Shown: positions 1 to 7,126 of the stretch, in pieces
Layout of the letters: every line of letters begins with the position of its first letter
How positions within the stretch are numbered: the stretch's first letter is position 1
Assembly (NCBI RefSeq): GCF_013363755.1
Contig: NZ_CP054840.1
Span: 1,419,501-1,483,500 of the forward strand
DNA from: Comamonas antarctica
GTDB lineage: Bacteria > Pseudomonadota > Gammaproteobacteria > Burkholderiales > Burkholderiaceae_C
Direction of reading: 5' to 3'
Length of the DNA: 64,000 bases
Notes under the pieces: generated by a model
Told to the model about the DNA's origin: nothing
Database searches by the model: none
The model's input: the letters and a program-made list of their open reading frames with translations, nothing else
Program-made: the position numbers and the translations under genes

Positions 1-1289
1 CTGTCCTGGCCACCTTCGCTGTAATACTTGACGAGGTAGGCCGCGACTAGACGCTGGTTGCTGCCGGCTGCGGTGATGGTCGACATAGGGTCATCAGCGG
101 CGCGACCGTCGCCCTCGTAGAAACCGCCGTTCGCCTGCTCGAGGCAGGCCGCGACCAGTGCGCTCTTGACGCCGCCGGCCACCACCGTCCCCAGCGGCAG
201 GCTCAGGTCCTGCGCGCGCGCCGCCTGGCCCTCGCGCTCGCCATAGCCGATCGTCACTAGGTGGGCGCCGGCCAGCGCGTGGTGTGTGCCGCCGGCTGAG
301 ACGATGGATAGCGGCGCACAGACGTCGTGACTGCTCAGGTGCTGCTCGCTGGTGCCACGCAGGGCGGCCAGGATCGGCATTGCCACGCAGCTGTCGGCCT
401 TGGATGTGATGGTCTGCATCGGCGTGCGCACCGACCGCTCAGGCGATTGGCCCATGCGCCCGCCGACGCCGACGATGAACGGGCTGGCAGTGGTCAGCAC
501 ATGGCGCCACAGACCCTTTGCCACGCGGCGCATGGTGTTGGGCACCAGCGGCTTCTTGCGGCCGAAAACACTTTCCGCGGGCAGGTCGAAGTCGATGCAT
601 TCGGCGGCCGAACGGTGCGCAGCCAGTTTGCCGGCCAGTACCGCGCGGTTCGCCGGCTCCGCGTGCGAGGCCTCGGGCCACACGATGGGCAGGCCGTCGC
701 GGCGCGCGATCAGGAACAGGCGCTTGCGGATCGTCGGGGCTCCGTAGTCACAGGCGCGCAGCTCGCGCCAGTCGACTGTGTAGCCATGGGCGCGCAGCTG
801 GCGCACAAAGCTCTCGAAGGTCTTGCCCTTGCGGTGCGGGCATGGCCGTGCGTTGCCGTCGGCGTCGATGATCAGCGGCCCCCAGTCCTGGAATTCCTCG
901 ACGTTCTCCAGCATCAGCACACGGGGCTTGCACAGGGCGATCCAGCGCATGCCGACCCAGGCCAAGCCGCGGATGTGCTTCGCCACCGGCGTGCCGCCTT
1001 TGGCCTTGCTGAAGTGCTTGCAGTCGGGTGACAGCCAGACCAGCGCCACGGGCTGATTGCGCGTGACCTTGATCGGGTCGACCTCCCACACGCTTTCGCA
1101 CAGGTGCTGAGTGTGTGGGTGGTTCAGCGCGTGCATGGCCAGCGCCTGGGGATCGTGGTTGATGGCGATATCGACCGGGCGCCCGAACGCGGCTTCCAGG
1201 CCGGTGCTGGTACCGCCGCCGCCGGCGAAGTTGTCGATGATCAGCTCGCCCGGGAAGGCCAGCGGCAGGGTGAAGTCGTCGCGCCGCAT
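1..1289 (-). CDS. DNA C5-cytosine methyltransferase, phage-borne, 3' end off the window
   Basis: Transfers a methyl group from S-adenosylmethionine to C5 of cytosine in DNA; in phages it usually protects from host restriction. The protein starts MRRDDFTLPLAF and shows motif I (FAGGGGTSTGLEAAFG) at about residues 21-36, a motif IV-like catalytic segment SPDCKHFSKA (not the canonical PPCQ) at about 87-96, and motif VI ENVEEF near residue 126. It stays open to base 1, so the C-terminus is missing. Its ATG overlaps the stop of the upstream small HTH gene (TAATG), so the two are probably translationally coupled. It ends the visible early operon. Confidence 0.87.
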   Translation of the reverse strand, partial: MRRDDFTLPLAFPGELIIDNFAGGGGTSTGLEAAFGRPVDIAINHDPQALAMHALNHPHTQHLCESVWEVDPIKVTRNQPVALVWLSPDCKHFSKAKGGTPVAKHIRGLAWVGMRWIALCKPRVLMLENVEEFQDWGPLIIDADGNARPCPHRKGKTFESFVRQLRAHGYTVDWRELRACDYGAPTIRKRLFLIARRDGLPIVWPEASHAEPANRAVLAGKLAAHRSAAECIDFDLPAESVFGRKKPLVPNTMRRVAKGLWRHVLTTASPFIVGVGGRMGQSPERSVRTPMQTITSKADSCVAMPILAALRGTSEQHLSSHDVCAPLSIVSAGGTHHALAGAHLVTIGYGEREGQAARAQDLSLPLGTVVAGGVKSALVAACLEQANGGFYEGDGRAADDPMSTITAAGSNQRLVAAYLVKYYSEGGQD

Positions 1290-1492
1290 TATTTGGCCCC
1301 CTTCATCCATTGCACGACGTCGCTGGTGCGCCAGAAACGGGTACGACGGCTGACGTTGATGAACGGTTTGGGGAAATCGAGGCGCTTGGTCACGCGGTTC
1401 GTGACATGCTCGCGTCCCAGGCCCAGCAGCTGGGCAATTCCTGCCGTGTCCAGCCGGGCAGAAATGCTTGTATCGGTGACGTGGTGGCTCAT
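1289..1492 (-). CDS. small helix-turn-helix protein (AlpA/excisionase-like)
   Basis: A 67-residue basic protein starting MSHHVTDTS. I chose the ATG at 1492 because AGGTAG lies just upstream; a TTG 18 bases earlier is less likely. The segment TAGIAQLLGLGREHVTNRV followed by RTRFWRTSDVVQWM resembles the MerR/AlpA-type winged helix of phage regulators and excisionases: the recognition helix, then a wing with conserved W. Function is inferred from shape only. It may be a DNA-binding activator or excisionase, or a partner of the methyltransferase whose ATG overlaps its stop. Confidence 0.6.
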   Translation of the reverse strand: MSHHVTDTSISARLDTAGIAQLLGLGREHVTNRVTKRLDFPKPFINVSRRTRFWRTSDVVQWMKGAK

Positions 1493-1506
1493 TTTTCTAC
1501 CTAATT

Positions 1507-2025
1507 TCAAGCCGCACTGATTGCTGCAGCCTTCGGGGAGGTCAGCACGCTGACCGATTCAATGATTTCGAGTCCCAATTGCTGGGCAACGCTGAATTCC
1601 ATGGCTGCGCCTTTGCTCGCCGCCCACCCAGGCATCAGGTAGATGGCCTCGCAGGTCATCAGCTGCCACAGGCTCATCCGCATGTAGCCTTGCCAGGTGC
1701 CGCAGGGCGGGGCAGGGTTCTCGGCTGGGTTTTCGACATGCCAGCCACGGGCGCGCAGTTCCGCGGCCTTAGCGTTGAAAGCCGGGTAGTTCAGTTCGGG
1801 CAGGCCGGACATGGGACCGGCCAGGTAAACGCGCTTGGCGCCCTGGCGCGTTTGGATCACGCTTAGCATCGACACGATGCAGCGCAAGTCCTGCTTGCCC
1901 AGCAGCACCTGGCCTGCGCGGCGCACCTGATCGGCGAGCACATGGCGCGCGATGCGCCAGCCCATGGCACCACCGCCGACCAGGGCCAGCTTGAGCAGCA
2001 CAATGCGAAGAATTTGAGTCCCCAT
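1507..2025 (-). CDS. DUF4406-type protein with hydrophobic N-terminus
   Basis: 172 residues. Residues about 65-155 match the DUF4406 pattern, a nucleoside 2-deoxyribosyltransferase-like Rossmann fold: VYLAGPMSG, then NYPAFNAKAAELRARG, then MPGWAASKGAAMEF. Ahead of this is an unusual stretch of about 50 residues with a hydrophobic helix (LRIVLLKLALVGGGAMG), which might be a membrane anchor or the relic of a separate small gene. The start at 2025 has GAAAGGA upstream. It lies two genes from the cytosine methyltransferase in the same operon, so a role in nucleotide or base metabolism is possible but unproven. Confidence 0.65.
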   Translation of the reverse strand: MGTQILRIVLLKLALVGGGAMGWRIARHVLADQVRRAGQVLLGKQDLRCIVSMLSVIQTRQGAKRVYLAGPMSGLPELNYPAFNAKAAELRARGWHVENPAENPAPPCGTWQGYMRMSLWQLMTCEAIYLMPGWAASKGAAMEFSVAQQLGLEIIESVSVLTSPKAAAISAA

Positions 2026-2038
2026 GGTCAGGGTCCTT

Positions 2039-2257
2039 TCAGTGCGAGGTGGCCACGGGCGCGGCCTGGGGAGCTTGTTCGGCGGCCAGCTCAAGCAGGA
2101 CCACCAGGGCGATGTGCAACTCTTTTTCGCGGTTGCACAGTTCGTAGCCGCGAGCAGTGCGCCATTCCGCCGCGGGCAGGTGTGCGACTTCGCTGGCTGC
2201 AACCTTGTGCTTCGCATCGATGTGCGCCAGCACTTCGCGGAACGTCGGTTCACGCAT
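2039..2257 (-). CDS. hypothetical phage early protein
   Basis: 72 residues, starting MREPTFREVLAHIDAKHK. The start lies inside the 3' end of the preceding small gene (8-base overlap), which supports translation as one operon. It is mostly helical and charged, with the central segment AEWRTARGYELCNREKELHIALVVLLELAAEQ. No family recognised. Confidence 0.55.
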   Translation of the reverse strand: MREPTFREVLAHIDAKHKVAASEVAHLPAAEWRTARGYELCNREKELHIALVVLLELAAEQAPQAAPVATSH

Positions 2258-2462
2258 GAATGGCCTCCACGCGTTCCACGCGCAGCACCTGCTGGCCGCT
2301 GACCAAATGGGCGCGGCATTCGGCCTGGTCGGCATTGGCCGCCTTCACGCGGATGCTGCGGAGCAGGCCCGCGTCGGCCAAGTCCTCGACATCGGCCGCG
2401 TGAGCGTTTTCGGGAATCAGGAAGGCGCGGTAGCTCTTGAGCGCCTGGATGTTGTGATGCAT
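2250..2462 (-). CDS. hypothetical phage early protein
   Basis: 70 residues, starting MHHNIQALKSYRAFLIP and ending RVERVEAIHA. It overlaps the next gene by 8 bases, as expected for tightly packed phage early genes. No signal peptide, membrane helix or known motif is seen. No function can be given. Confidence 0.5.
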   Translation of the reverse strand: MHHNIQALKSYRAFLIPENAHAADVEDLADAGLLRSIRVKAANADQAECRAHLVSGQQVLRVERVEAIHA

Positions 2463-2504
2463 GGTTGGCTTTCTGGTTGGATGGGTGTCGGGTGAGGGGG
2501 GGGC

Positions 2505-2738
2505 TTACGCGGCGCTGGCCTGCTTGAACAACGGCAGCACCTGGGCGCCGGCGTCCAGATCCAGCTGGCCCTGGCCGGGATGGGTGGCCGCGGGCTGCTG
2601 CGCGCGCGCCGTCTTCGCCTCGGCGCGGCGAATGGCCGCGAAGCGCTTGCCGATGTCAGTGCTCACGGCGTTCGTGTACTTGAAGCCGGCCGCCATATCG
2701 GTGGCGCGGCGGGTGGGTTCGGTGCGTTTTGCGGGCAT
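2505..2738 (-). CDS. hypothetical phage early protein
   Basis: 77 residues, basic at the N-terminus (MPAKRTEPTRRATDMA) with a helical Ala/Arg-rich middle (KRFAAIRRAEAKTARAQQ) and an LDLDAGAQVLPLF tail. Codon use matches its neighbours and it is in line with the early operon. It has the size and charge of the small proteins between genes A and cos in P2 relatives. Function unknown. Confidence 0.5.
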   Translation of the reverse strand: MPAKRTEPTRRATDMAAGFKYTNAVSTDIGKRFAAIRRAEAKTARAQQPAATHPGQGQLDLDAGAQVLPLFKQASAA

Positions 2739-2764
2739 GGCCTCAGCTCCTGCAGGTGGTGGGG

Positions 2765-3016
2765 TTAGAAAAAATCAATGCGCAGCACGCGCACGGTGGA
2801 AAGGGCTATCAGCAGGTCCGCCAGCAGATCCGCCGGCGTCTCCATCACCTCGCGTTTCATCTGGTCGCGCGCCGGCTGGCCGTCCTGCATGTCGTCGCAC
2901 CGGCGGCGGGCCGCCATCAGCACCTGCGCGCGCAGCGATGAACCTTTCTCGTCTTCGGGTGGGCGGCGGGTTTCCCCGGTGTGGCGGGTGGTCGTGAGTG
3001 CTGCGGGCATGGCCAT
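2765..3016 (-). CDS. hypothetical phage early protein
   Basis: 83 residues starting at MAMPAALTTTR; a second in-frame ATG two codons later (MPAALTT) is an alternative start. Polar N-terminal half, then the helical segment ETPADLLADLLIALSTVRVLRIDFF. It lies 15 bases downstream of the replication gene, so it is probably cotranscribed. No known domain. Confidence 0.45.
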   Translation of the reverse strand: MAMPAALTTTRHTGETRRPPEDEKGSSLRAQVLMAARRRCDDMQDGQPARDQMKREVMETPADLLADLLIALSTVRVLRIDFF

Positions 3017-3031
3017 TCCTCCTTTGACGGA

Positions 3032-4930
3032 TCAGTGCGAAAAAACGGGGGTGGTGGCGGTCGATTCGGGCCGGTAGAGCACCGAATCACGGCTGTCGGG
3101 GCTGGACCAGTCTTCTTTTTCGTGCCGGCCGCGGCCCATGAAGGCCCGGCGCAGCTCGCCGGTGAGGCGGGCCGTACAGTTATTGAAACGAGTCCAAGCG
3201 GGCGCCAGCGGCGCCCGTTCAGCGCCCAGCACTGGCACCGCGGCGGTATCCAGCGCAGCAGCGCCTGCCGGCGCGGCAACATCGGCGGCAAGGGATTCCT
3301 GGGCAACAGGGCTCCAGGCAATGCGGCGGCTGACCAGCCAGCGGCCGGTGCGCGCTTCCAGGCCGACGACGCGGCCTTCGGTTATCTCTTCGCCGTAGGC
3401 GTTCACCGCGCCCATCGGCACATCGCGGCGCGCAATGCGCAAATGCCAGCGGCCGCGCGGCACGCAATGGCCGCCCATGGCGCCCATGAAGCGGCACCAG
3501 TCCGCCTTGATATCGCCGGTGCGGTGGCATGCATGCCAAGCCTGGGAAGTGATCTTGTCGCCATCGAAGTGCAGACGCTCGACCTGATCCTTACCCACGC
3601 GGCGCAGTTCGCGCCATACCGTCACGCTGGGCATGCCGACAGCCTGGAATTGGCGAATGCCCCAGGTGCTGGCCCATGCGTCGACACGGACATGGCCGGG
3701 CACATCGCCAGTGGACACATCGAACAGATCGCCTTGCACCACATCCAGGTGGTCGGCCAGTGCGGCATGGCCCACGCTCTTGGCGATGTACTTGGCCACG
3801 TAGCCAGCGGCGCCGCCAGCAACCATGCGTTTGATGTTCACGCGGTTGGCCTTCGCGCCTGGTTCGTCCCCGTCATCGCTCAACCAGTATTCGCGCACTG
3901 CGGCGTCCAACTGCTGTGCCTGCTGCTCGGTTTCAACCCAGAGCAGCGCATGCCAGTGGGGCGTGGCGTCGTGGTGAGGCTCTGCGACACGAATGCCGTA
4001 GGTGTTCACGCCCTGGCGTTTGAGTTTCGCGCGGACCTTGACCCACATGGCGCGCAGCCACAGCTGTGCATCACGCGGCGTGCTACGGCCGTCATAGCGA
4101 GGATTGAGGCGCGGCCGTCCGCGGCCGTTCTTGCCTACGCTGACGGCATGAAAACGGCTGGGGGTGGTCAGCGTAAGGAATAGACCCACATGGGCGCGGT
4201 GGTCGGCGTATTCCTCGGCGCCGCGGATGCGCGTCATCAACTCGCCGCCACGGATTACCGGGTTGGACGGCGATAGGGCCGCCAGCTCGGCGAGGTTGAA
4301 CACCTGACCAGCTTCGTTGCGGTAGAGGGTGCGCTTCAGACCCTCAGCGTTGCGCTGCAACTGGGCGGTTCGCCTTGCCAGCCCGGCATTGCTGACATAG
4401 CCGCCGGCGCGGCGGTTGACAATGCCCAGCCGAACCGCGCCGGCCTCGACTACGCGCGCCACATGGGTGCGCAGCACGCGGCGCCACCAGGCGGCGTCCT
4501 GCGCGCGTTTGATGGCGGGCTCGCCGATGATGGGTTTTTCTTCGTGCACACCCACCAGGCGCACAAGCAGGCGAATCGCGTCCACGCGCTCAGACAGCGG
4601 CAGGCCTTGGCCGATGGCTTGGTCATCGAGTTCGTCCGCCTCTGCGGCCAGACGCTTGGCCATGGCGCGGATATCGTCGTCGCTCATGCTCCAGCGCGCG
4701 GCCTGGCCATAGTTCTCGTCGAATTCTTCAATGGCGAGCAGCGCATCATGCGCGGTCAGCCATTCCGGTCCTTCCTTGCCCATTTGACCCAGGCCCATAC
4801 GCTGCATGGGCTCGCGCCACTGTGCCGGCACGGCCTTGAGCAGTGCTCCGAGCGCGGTGGCAACGTGCCATGCACGGGGCTTGTTTTTCTCCCATGCCTG
4901 CAGGCTGTGGGTGGGCAATTGGCGGGACAT
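3032..4930 (-). CDS. A: replication initiation endonuclease (P2 gpA-like)
   Basis: HUH-superfamily nickase that would start rolling-circle replication of the excised phage by cutting one strand at ori and staying bound through tyrosine. The 632-residue protein (start MSRQLPTHSLQ) carries the two-His metal motif PHWHALLWV (HWH at about 325-327) and the paired active-site tyrosines in GYVAKYIAKS (about 377-381), as in P2 gpA. Length is close to the family's usual 650-790. The start is three bases from the previous gene's stop. In P2 the origin lies inside A; no ori was identified here. Confidence 0.93.
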   Translation of the reverse strand: MSRQLPTHSLQAWEKNKPRAWHVATALGALLKAVPAQWREPMQRMGLGQMGKEGPEWLTAHDALLAIEEFDENYGQAARWSMSDDDIRAMAKRLAAEADELDDQAIGQGLPLSERVDAIRLLVRLVGVHEEKPIIGEPAIKRAQDAAWWRRVLRTHVARVVEAGAVRLGIVNRRAGGYVSNAGLARRTAQLQRNAEGLKRTLYRNEAGQVFNLAELAALSPSNPVIRGGELMTRIRGAEEYADHRAHVGLFLTLTTPSRFHAVSVGKNGRGRPRLNPRYDGRSTPRDAQLWLRAMWVKVRAKLKRQGVNTYGIRVAEPHHDATPHWHALLWVETEQQAQQLDAAVREYWLSDDGDEPGAKANRVNIKRMVAGGAAGYVAKYIAKSVGHAALADHLDVVQGDLFDVSTGDVPGHVRVDAWASTWGIRQFQAVGMPSVTVWRELRRVGKDQVERLHFDGDKITSQAWHACHRTGDIKADWCRFMGAMGGHCVPRGRWHLRIARRDVPMGAVNAYGEEITEGRVVGLEARTGRWLVSRRIAWSPVAQESLAADVAAPAGAAALDTAAVPVLGAERAPLAPAWTRFNNCTARLTGELRRAFMGRGRHEKEDWSSPDSRDSVLYRPESTATTPVFSH

Positions 4931-4932
4931 GG

Positions 4933-5355
4933 CTACCAGTTCCCCGACAGACTGAATACGCCCTTCATAGCCTGACGCATGGCACGCAGTTCGGCCTTGA
5001 TCCGCACGCGCTCGGGTTCTGGCAGCTCGCGCCATTCGCGCAGTGCAAGCTCTGGCAGGTCGCCATCGATGCCAGCCAGTAGATGCAGGCACATGCGATG
5101 CTCGCGCGACAGCGCTGCCCATTCCTTGCTTTCGGCGTCGCTCCAGCGTTGGTTGCTGGCGCGCTGTACGGCTTCACTTTTCAGGCTGCGCAGTCGCGCC
5201 CGTGCTTCTTGCGGCGACATGCGGCGGTAGGGCTCGGGCAAGGCGCGTTCCGTGGGCAGCATGCGCGCAGGCGCCAGGGCAGGTGCATGAGCAGCTTGCG
5301 CGCCAGTGTTCACCATGCGCAGGAATTCATCGAGACGCATATCGGCCAGGTTCAT
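4933..5355 (-). CDS. hypothetical protein upstream of replication gene A
   Basis: 140 residues, starting MNLADMRLDEFLRMV. The ATG overlaps the stop of the gene before it (AATGA), favouring this start over a GTG ten codons earlier. It is strongly helical and charged: RRMSPQEARARLRSLK, then a region with SREHRMCLHLLAGIDG, then ERVRIKAELRAMRQAMKG. P2-like phages carry accessory replication proteins here, but no motif allows a specific call. Confidence 0.6.
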   Translation of the reverse strand: MNLADMRLDEFLRMVNTGAQAAHAPALAPARMLPTERALPEPYRRMSPQEARARLRSLKSEAVQRASNQRWSDAESKEWAALSREHRMCLHLLAGIDGDLPELALREWRELPEPERVRIKAELRAMRQAMKGVFSLSGNW

Positions 5356-5510
5356 TGCGCGCTGTCCTTCACGCGCACGGCGCACAGGTACAAGGCCAGC
5401 CCATACAGGCTTTCGGCGAAGTCGATTGCCATGTCGCGGGTGGCGGCGCCAATCACCAGGCGCCGGCGGACGCGCTGTGCGTCGATGTGGGTCACGGCAA
5501 AACTGCTCAT
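5352..5510 (-). CDS. small hypothetical early protein
   Basis: 52 residues from the ATG at 5510 (MSSFAVTHIDAQRVRRRL). Longer in-frame starts exist, but only this one gives a compact product overlapping the next start. The segment AAATRDMAIDFAESLYG-like helix followed by LALYLCAVRV is amphipathic. No family recognised; its position between the Ogr-like gene and A suggests an early or regulatory role. Confidence 0.45.
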   Translation of the reverse strand: MSSFAVTHIDAQRVRRRLVIGAATRDMAIDFAESLYGLALYLCAVRVKDSAQ

Positions 5511-5601
5511 GGGGCTGTCCTTCAAAGTTTTTTGGATGTGCGCATCCCGCAGGGCCTGAAACAGGCCCCGCAAGGTCAAGAAAAAGGGAGTGGCGAGCGC
5601 C

Positions 5602-6147
5602 TTAGTCGGCTGGTGGCGCGTTGCCGGAGAACAGGTCGCCGGTCACGGGCTTGGGCTTAGCGAACATCGGGATATGCTTTGCCTGCGGCGCGTAGTCCAA
5701 TAGCGCGCGCAGAAGGTCACGGCGCAACCGATCAGACAATGGGAGATGGACGGTTGGATCAGGCGCTGAGCTGAGCGATGTCGTGCGCACGATCTCGGTC
5801 AACGCCACGAACGCATGACCGCATTCGGGGTTGAGGCAGCTATAGACAGTCTCTCGCGTAAGCTTGCTCATACGGCGGCTGCTGCGGATGATGCAGGGCA
5901 GTTCACAGTGCGGGCACTCAAGCCGAGTGCGCTCGCTAGGCAGCTCTGCGCCATGACGCGTTTCGGCCTCAACTGTGCTTTGGCTTCCGGTCTCTACGTT
6001 GTTACACGTTTGTGAGCTTCCGCCGGCATTGCCCGCTGGCTTTTTTCCGATGACCACACGGCGCACGCCGACGCCTACTGCCGAGAGCACAAAACTACTA
6101 TGGGCCTGTTGGGCGCGGGTGGTGTCCAGATCAAAAGGGCTATACAT
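5602..6147 (-). CDS. ogr: Ogr/Delta-type zinc-finger late transcription activator, N-terminally extended
   Basis: Activates the phage late promoters by contacting RNA polymerase alpha. The family pattern is clear in the centre: CPHCELPCIIRSSRRMS, then CLNPECGHAFVAL, giving the CxxC...CxxxxC zinc ligands, then EIVRTTSLSSAPDP. P2 Ogr is about 72 residues; here about 75 extra residues precede the finger and about 50 follow. I chose MYSPFDL at 6147 because GAGG lies upstream; a start nearer the finger cannot be excluded. It sits in the early operon beside A rather than next to D as in P2, which may place it under repressor control. Confidence 0.85.
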   Translation of the reverse strand: MYSPFDLDTTRAQQAHSSFVLSAVGVGVRRVVIGKKPAGNAGGSSQTCNNVETGSQSTVEAETRHGAELPSERTRLECPHCELPCIIRSSRRMSKLTRETVYSCLNPECGHAFVALTEIVRTTSLSSAPDPTVHLPLSDRLRRDLLRALLDYAPQAKHIPMFAKPKPVTGDLFSGNAPPAD

Positions 6148-6157
6148 GAAGGACACC

Positions 6158-6616
6158 TCAGTTCAGGCGGAGGCCGGCGACAGCTGGGGCCTTGGGCAGC
6201 ACAATTCGGCTGGTCTTGCGATAGACCTGCATTCCCATATGGAACAACACGCGCGCCAGATTCCCGGGCGTGCGCTCCTCACTGGCGGCAAGGACTTGAG
6301 CCTCTGCCAATTCCTCGGCGGTGAGCCGCAGAGCTATGGGTTTCTCGTTCACGAGTCCACTGCGCTGCTGCCAGCGGCTGCGCTGCGGTTGCGCAGCGCC
6401 TTCTGGCATCGCGAGGTAGCCCTGGGCGCGGTAAACATTGACGCCCATCAAGTAGACCAGGCGGGCGAAGTTACCAGCCGAGCGGCCTTCGGCTTGGGCG
6501 AAAGTCAGGGCTTCTACCAATTCGGTTTCTGCCAGCCTTAACGCGATGTGCGAGATGCGGGTAGGGCGGTCCAGCGTTCCCGAGCGATGGCGCGTCATGT
6601 GCATAGCGATGGTCAT
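6158..6616 (-). CDS. tandem-duplicated small-domain protein, probable DNA-binding regulator
   Basis: 152 residues made of two homologous halves: IALRLAETELVEALTFAQ with GNFARLVYLMGVNVYR, and IALRLTAEELAEAQVLAA with GNLARVLFHMGMQVYRK. The pattern of a beta strand (IALRL) then two helices looks like a ribbon-helix-helix protein fused in tandem, so one chain could act as a covalent dimer. It is the first or second gene of the leftward early operon and faces a 17-base inverted repeat, as expected of a Cox-, Apl- or CII-like control protein. No Shine-Dalgarno is evident; alternative starts are 6604 and 6598. Confidence 0.6.
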   Translation of the reverse strand: MTIAMHMTRHRSGTLDRPTRISHIALRLAETELVEALTFAQAEGRSAGNFARLVYLMGVNVYRAQGYLAMPEGAAQPQRSRWQQRSGLVNEKPIALRLTAEELAEAQVLAASEERTPGNLARVLFHMGMQVYRKTSRIVLPKAPAVAGLRLN

Positions 6617-6624
6617 GTACGATG
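6611..6624. repeat. 14-base repeat at a gene start, copy 2 of 2
   Basis: Identical to 7055-7068, covering the start codon of the duplicated-domain protein. Neither copy contains a Shine-Dalgarno sequence. Confidence 0.6.
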
Positions 6625-6625
6625 T

Positions 6626-6642
6626 AACAGATATTTACTGTT
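6626..6642. promoter_or_regulatory. inverted repeat, candidate operator
   Basis: AACAG and CTGTT arms around ATATTTA, in the only AT-rich stretch between the leftward gene starting at 6616 and the rightward candidate gene at 6662. A regulator dimer could bind here; the binding protein is not known. Confidence 0.45.
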
Positions 6643-7060
6643 TGCGAAAGAAGGAACGGATATGGATGACGATGCGCTCGATACGCTGGGGAGAGCGTTG
6701 GGGTTTGCTCTTGCCGTTTACGACCAGACCACACCGGGGGCACAGTTGGATCGAATCGTCGAGACCCGGCGCACGCTGGACGCATGGATTGACGACGAAC
6801 GTTTCAGTCCTGATGTCTCTGCCGTGATGGAGGGTGTGACCGCCGGGCTTACCAGCTACGTTGGGATGGTCGTCGCTGATCAGACGGGCACGCCGCGCTT
6901 CGGCAAGTACCTGCTCTGAGTACTTGCGCCTTTGCTCGCGCCGTTCCCGACGTCGCTGGGAAATTTCAGTGCTGCTGGTTTCATCGCCAACGCGCTTGGC
7001 GCAGGCATCGAATTCGGCCCATGGCTGGGGAGAGCCTGTATTGGCGGTGTTGGCGGTCAT
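6635..7060 (-). CDS. possible first gene of the leftward early operon (overlaps an antisense frame)
   Basis: 141 residues, starting MTANTANTGSPQPWAEFD, with a very basic helix (SQRRRERREQRRKYSEQ) and a short zinc-ribbon-like piece (LCPRCGLVVN). Its start lies within CATCGTACATGACC, a 14-base sequence repeated exactly at the start of the next leftward gene. The C-terminal half is antisense to the gene at 6662-6919. It could be a small DNA-binding protein in the cox position, or a spurious frame. Confidence 0.42.
   Translation of the reverse strand: MTANTANTGSPQPWAEFDACAKRVGDETSSTEISQRRRERREQRRKYSEQVLAEARRARLISDDHPNVAGKPGGHTLHHGRDIRTETFVVNPCVQRAPGLDDSIQLCPRCGLVVNGKSKPQRSPQRIERIVIHIRSFFRKQ
6662..6919 (+). 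CDS. small acidic hypothetical protein
   Basis: 85 residues, MDDDALDTLGRALGFAL to TPRFGKYLL, preceded by a good ribosome site (GAAGGA, seven bases from the ATG). Composition and codon use look like a real soluble protein. It overlaps, on the opposite strand, a 141-residue reading frame that also looks plausible, so only one of the two may be translated. Being divergent from the gene at 6616 with an inverted repeat between them argues for this one. Confidence 0.5.
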   Translation: MDDDALDTLGRALGFALAVYDQTTPGAQLDRIVETRRTLDAWIDDERFSPDVSAVMEGVTAGLTSYVGMVVADQTGTPRFGKYLL

Positions 7061-7068
7061 GTACGATG
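7055..7068. repeat. 14-base repeat at a gene start, copy 1 of 2
   Basis: GGTCATGTACGATG on the plus strand (CATCGTACATGACC on minus) occurs here and at 6611-6624. Each copy spans the ATG ACC start of a leftward frame. The GTAC core is partly palindromic, so this may be a protein-binding site or a shared leader. Confidence 0.6.
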
Positions 7069-7099
7069 GAGACTAATTTTTACAACGTAGGCAAATCAT

Positions 7100-7117
7100 T
7101 GCACGTAAACACGTGCA
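7100..7117. promoter_or_regulatory. perfect inverted repeat, candidate repressor operator
   Basis: TGCACGT and ACGTGCA arms separated by AAAC, ten bases before the repressor ATG in the divergent control region. A further half-site ACGTGC lies at 7143-7148 inside the repressor gene. Symmetry, spacing and position fit autoregulation by the XRE-type repressor. Confidence 0.6.
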
Positions 7118-7126
7118 TGTCAACAA

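Noticed and set aside
327..1031. Rightward frame at the left edge
   Set aside because: Antisense to the cytosine methyltransferase, whose motifs I, IV and VI are visible on the minus strand.
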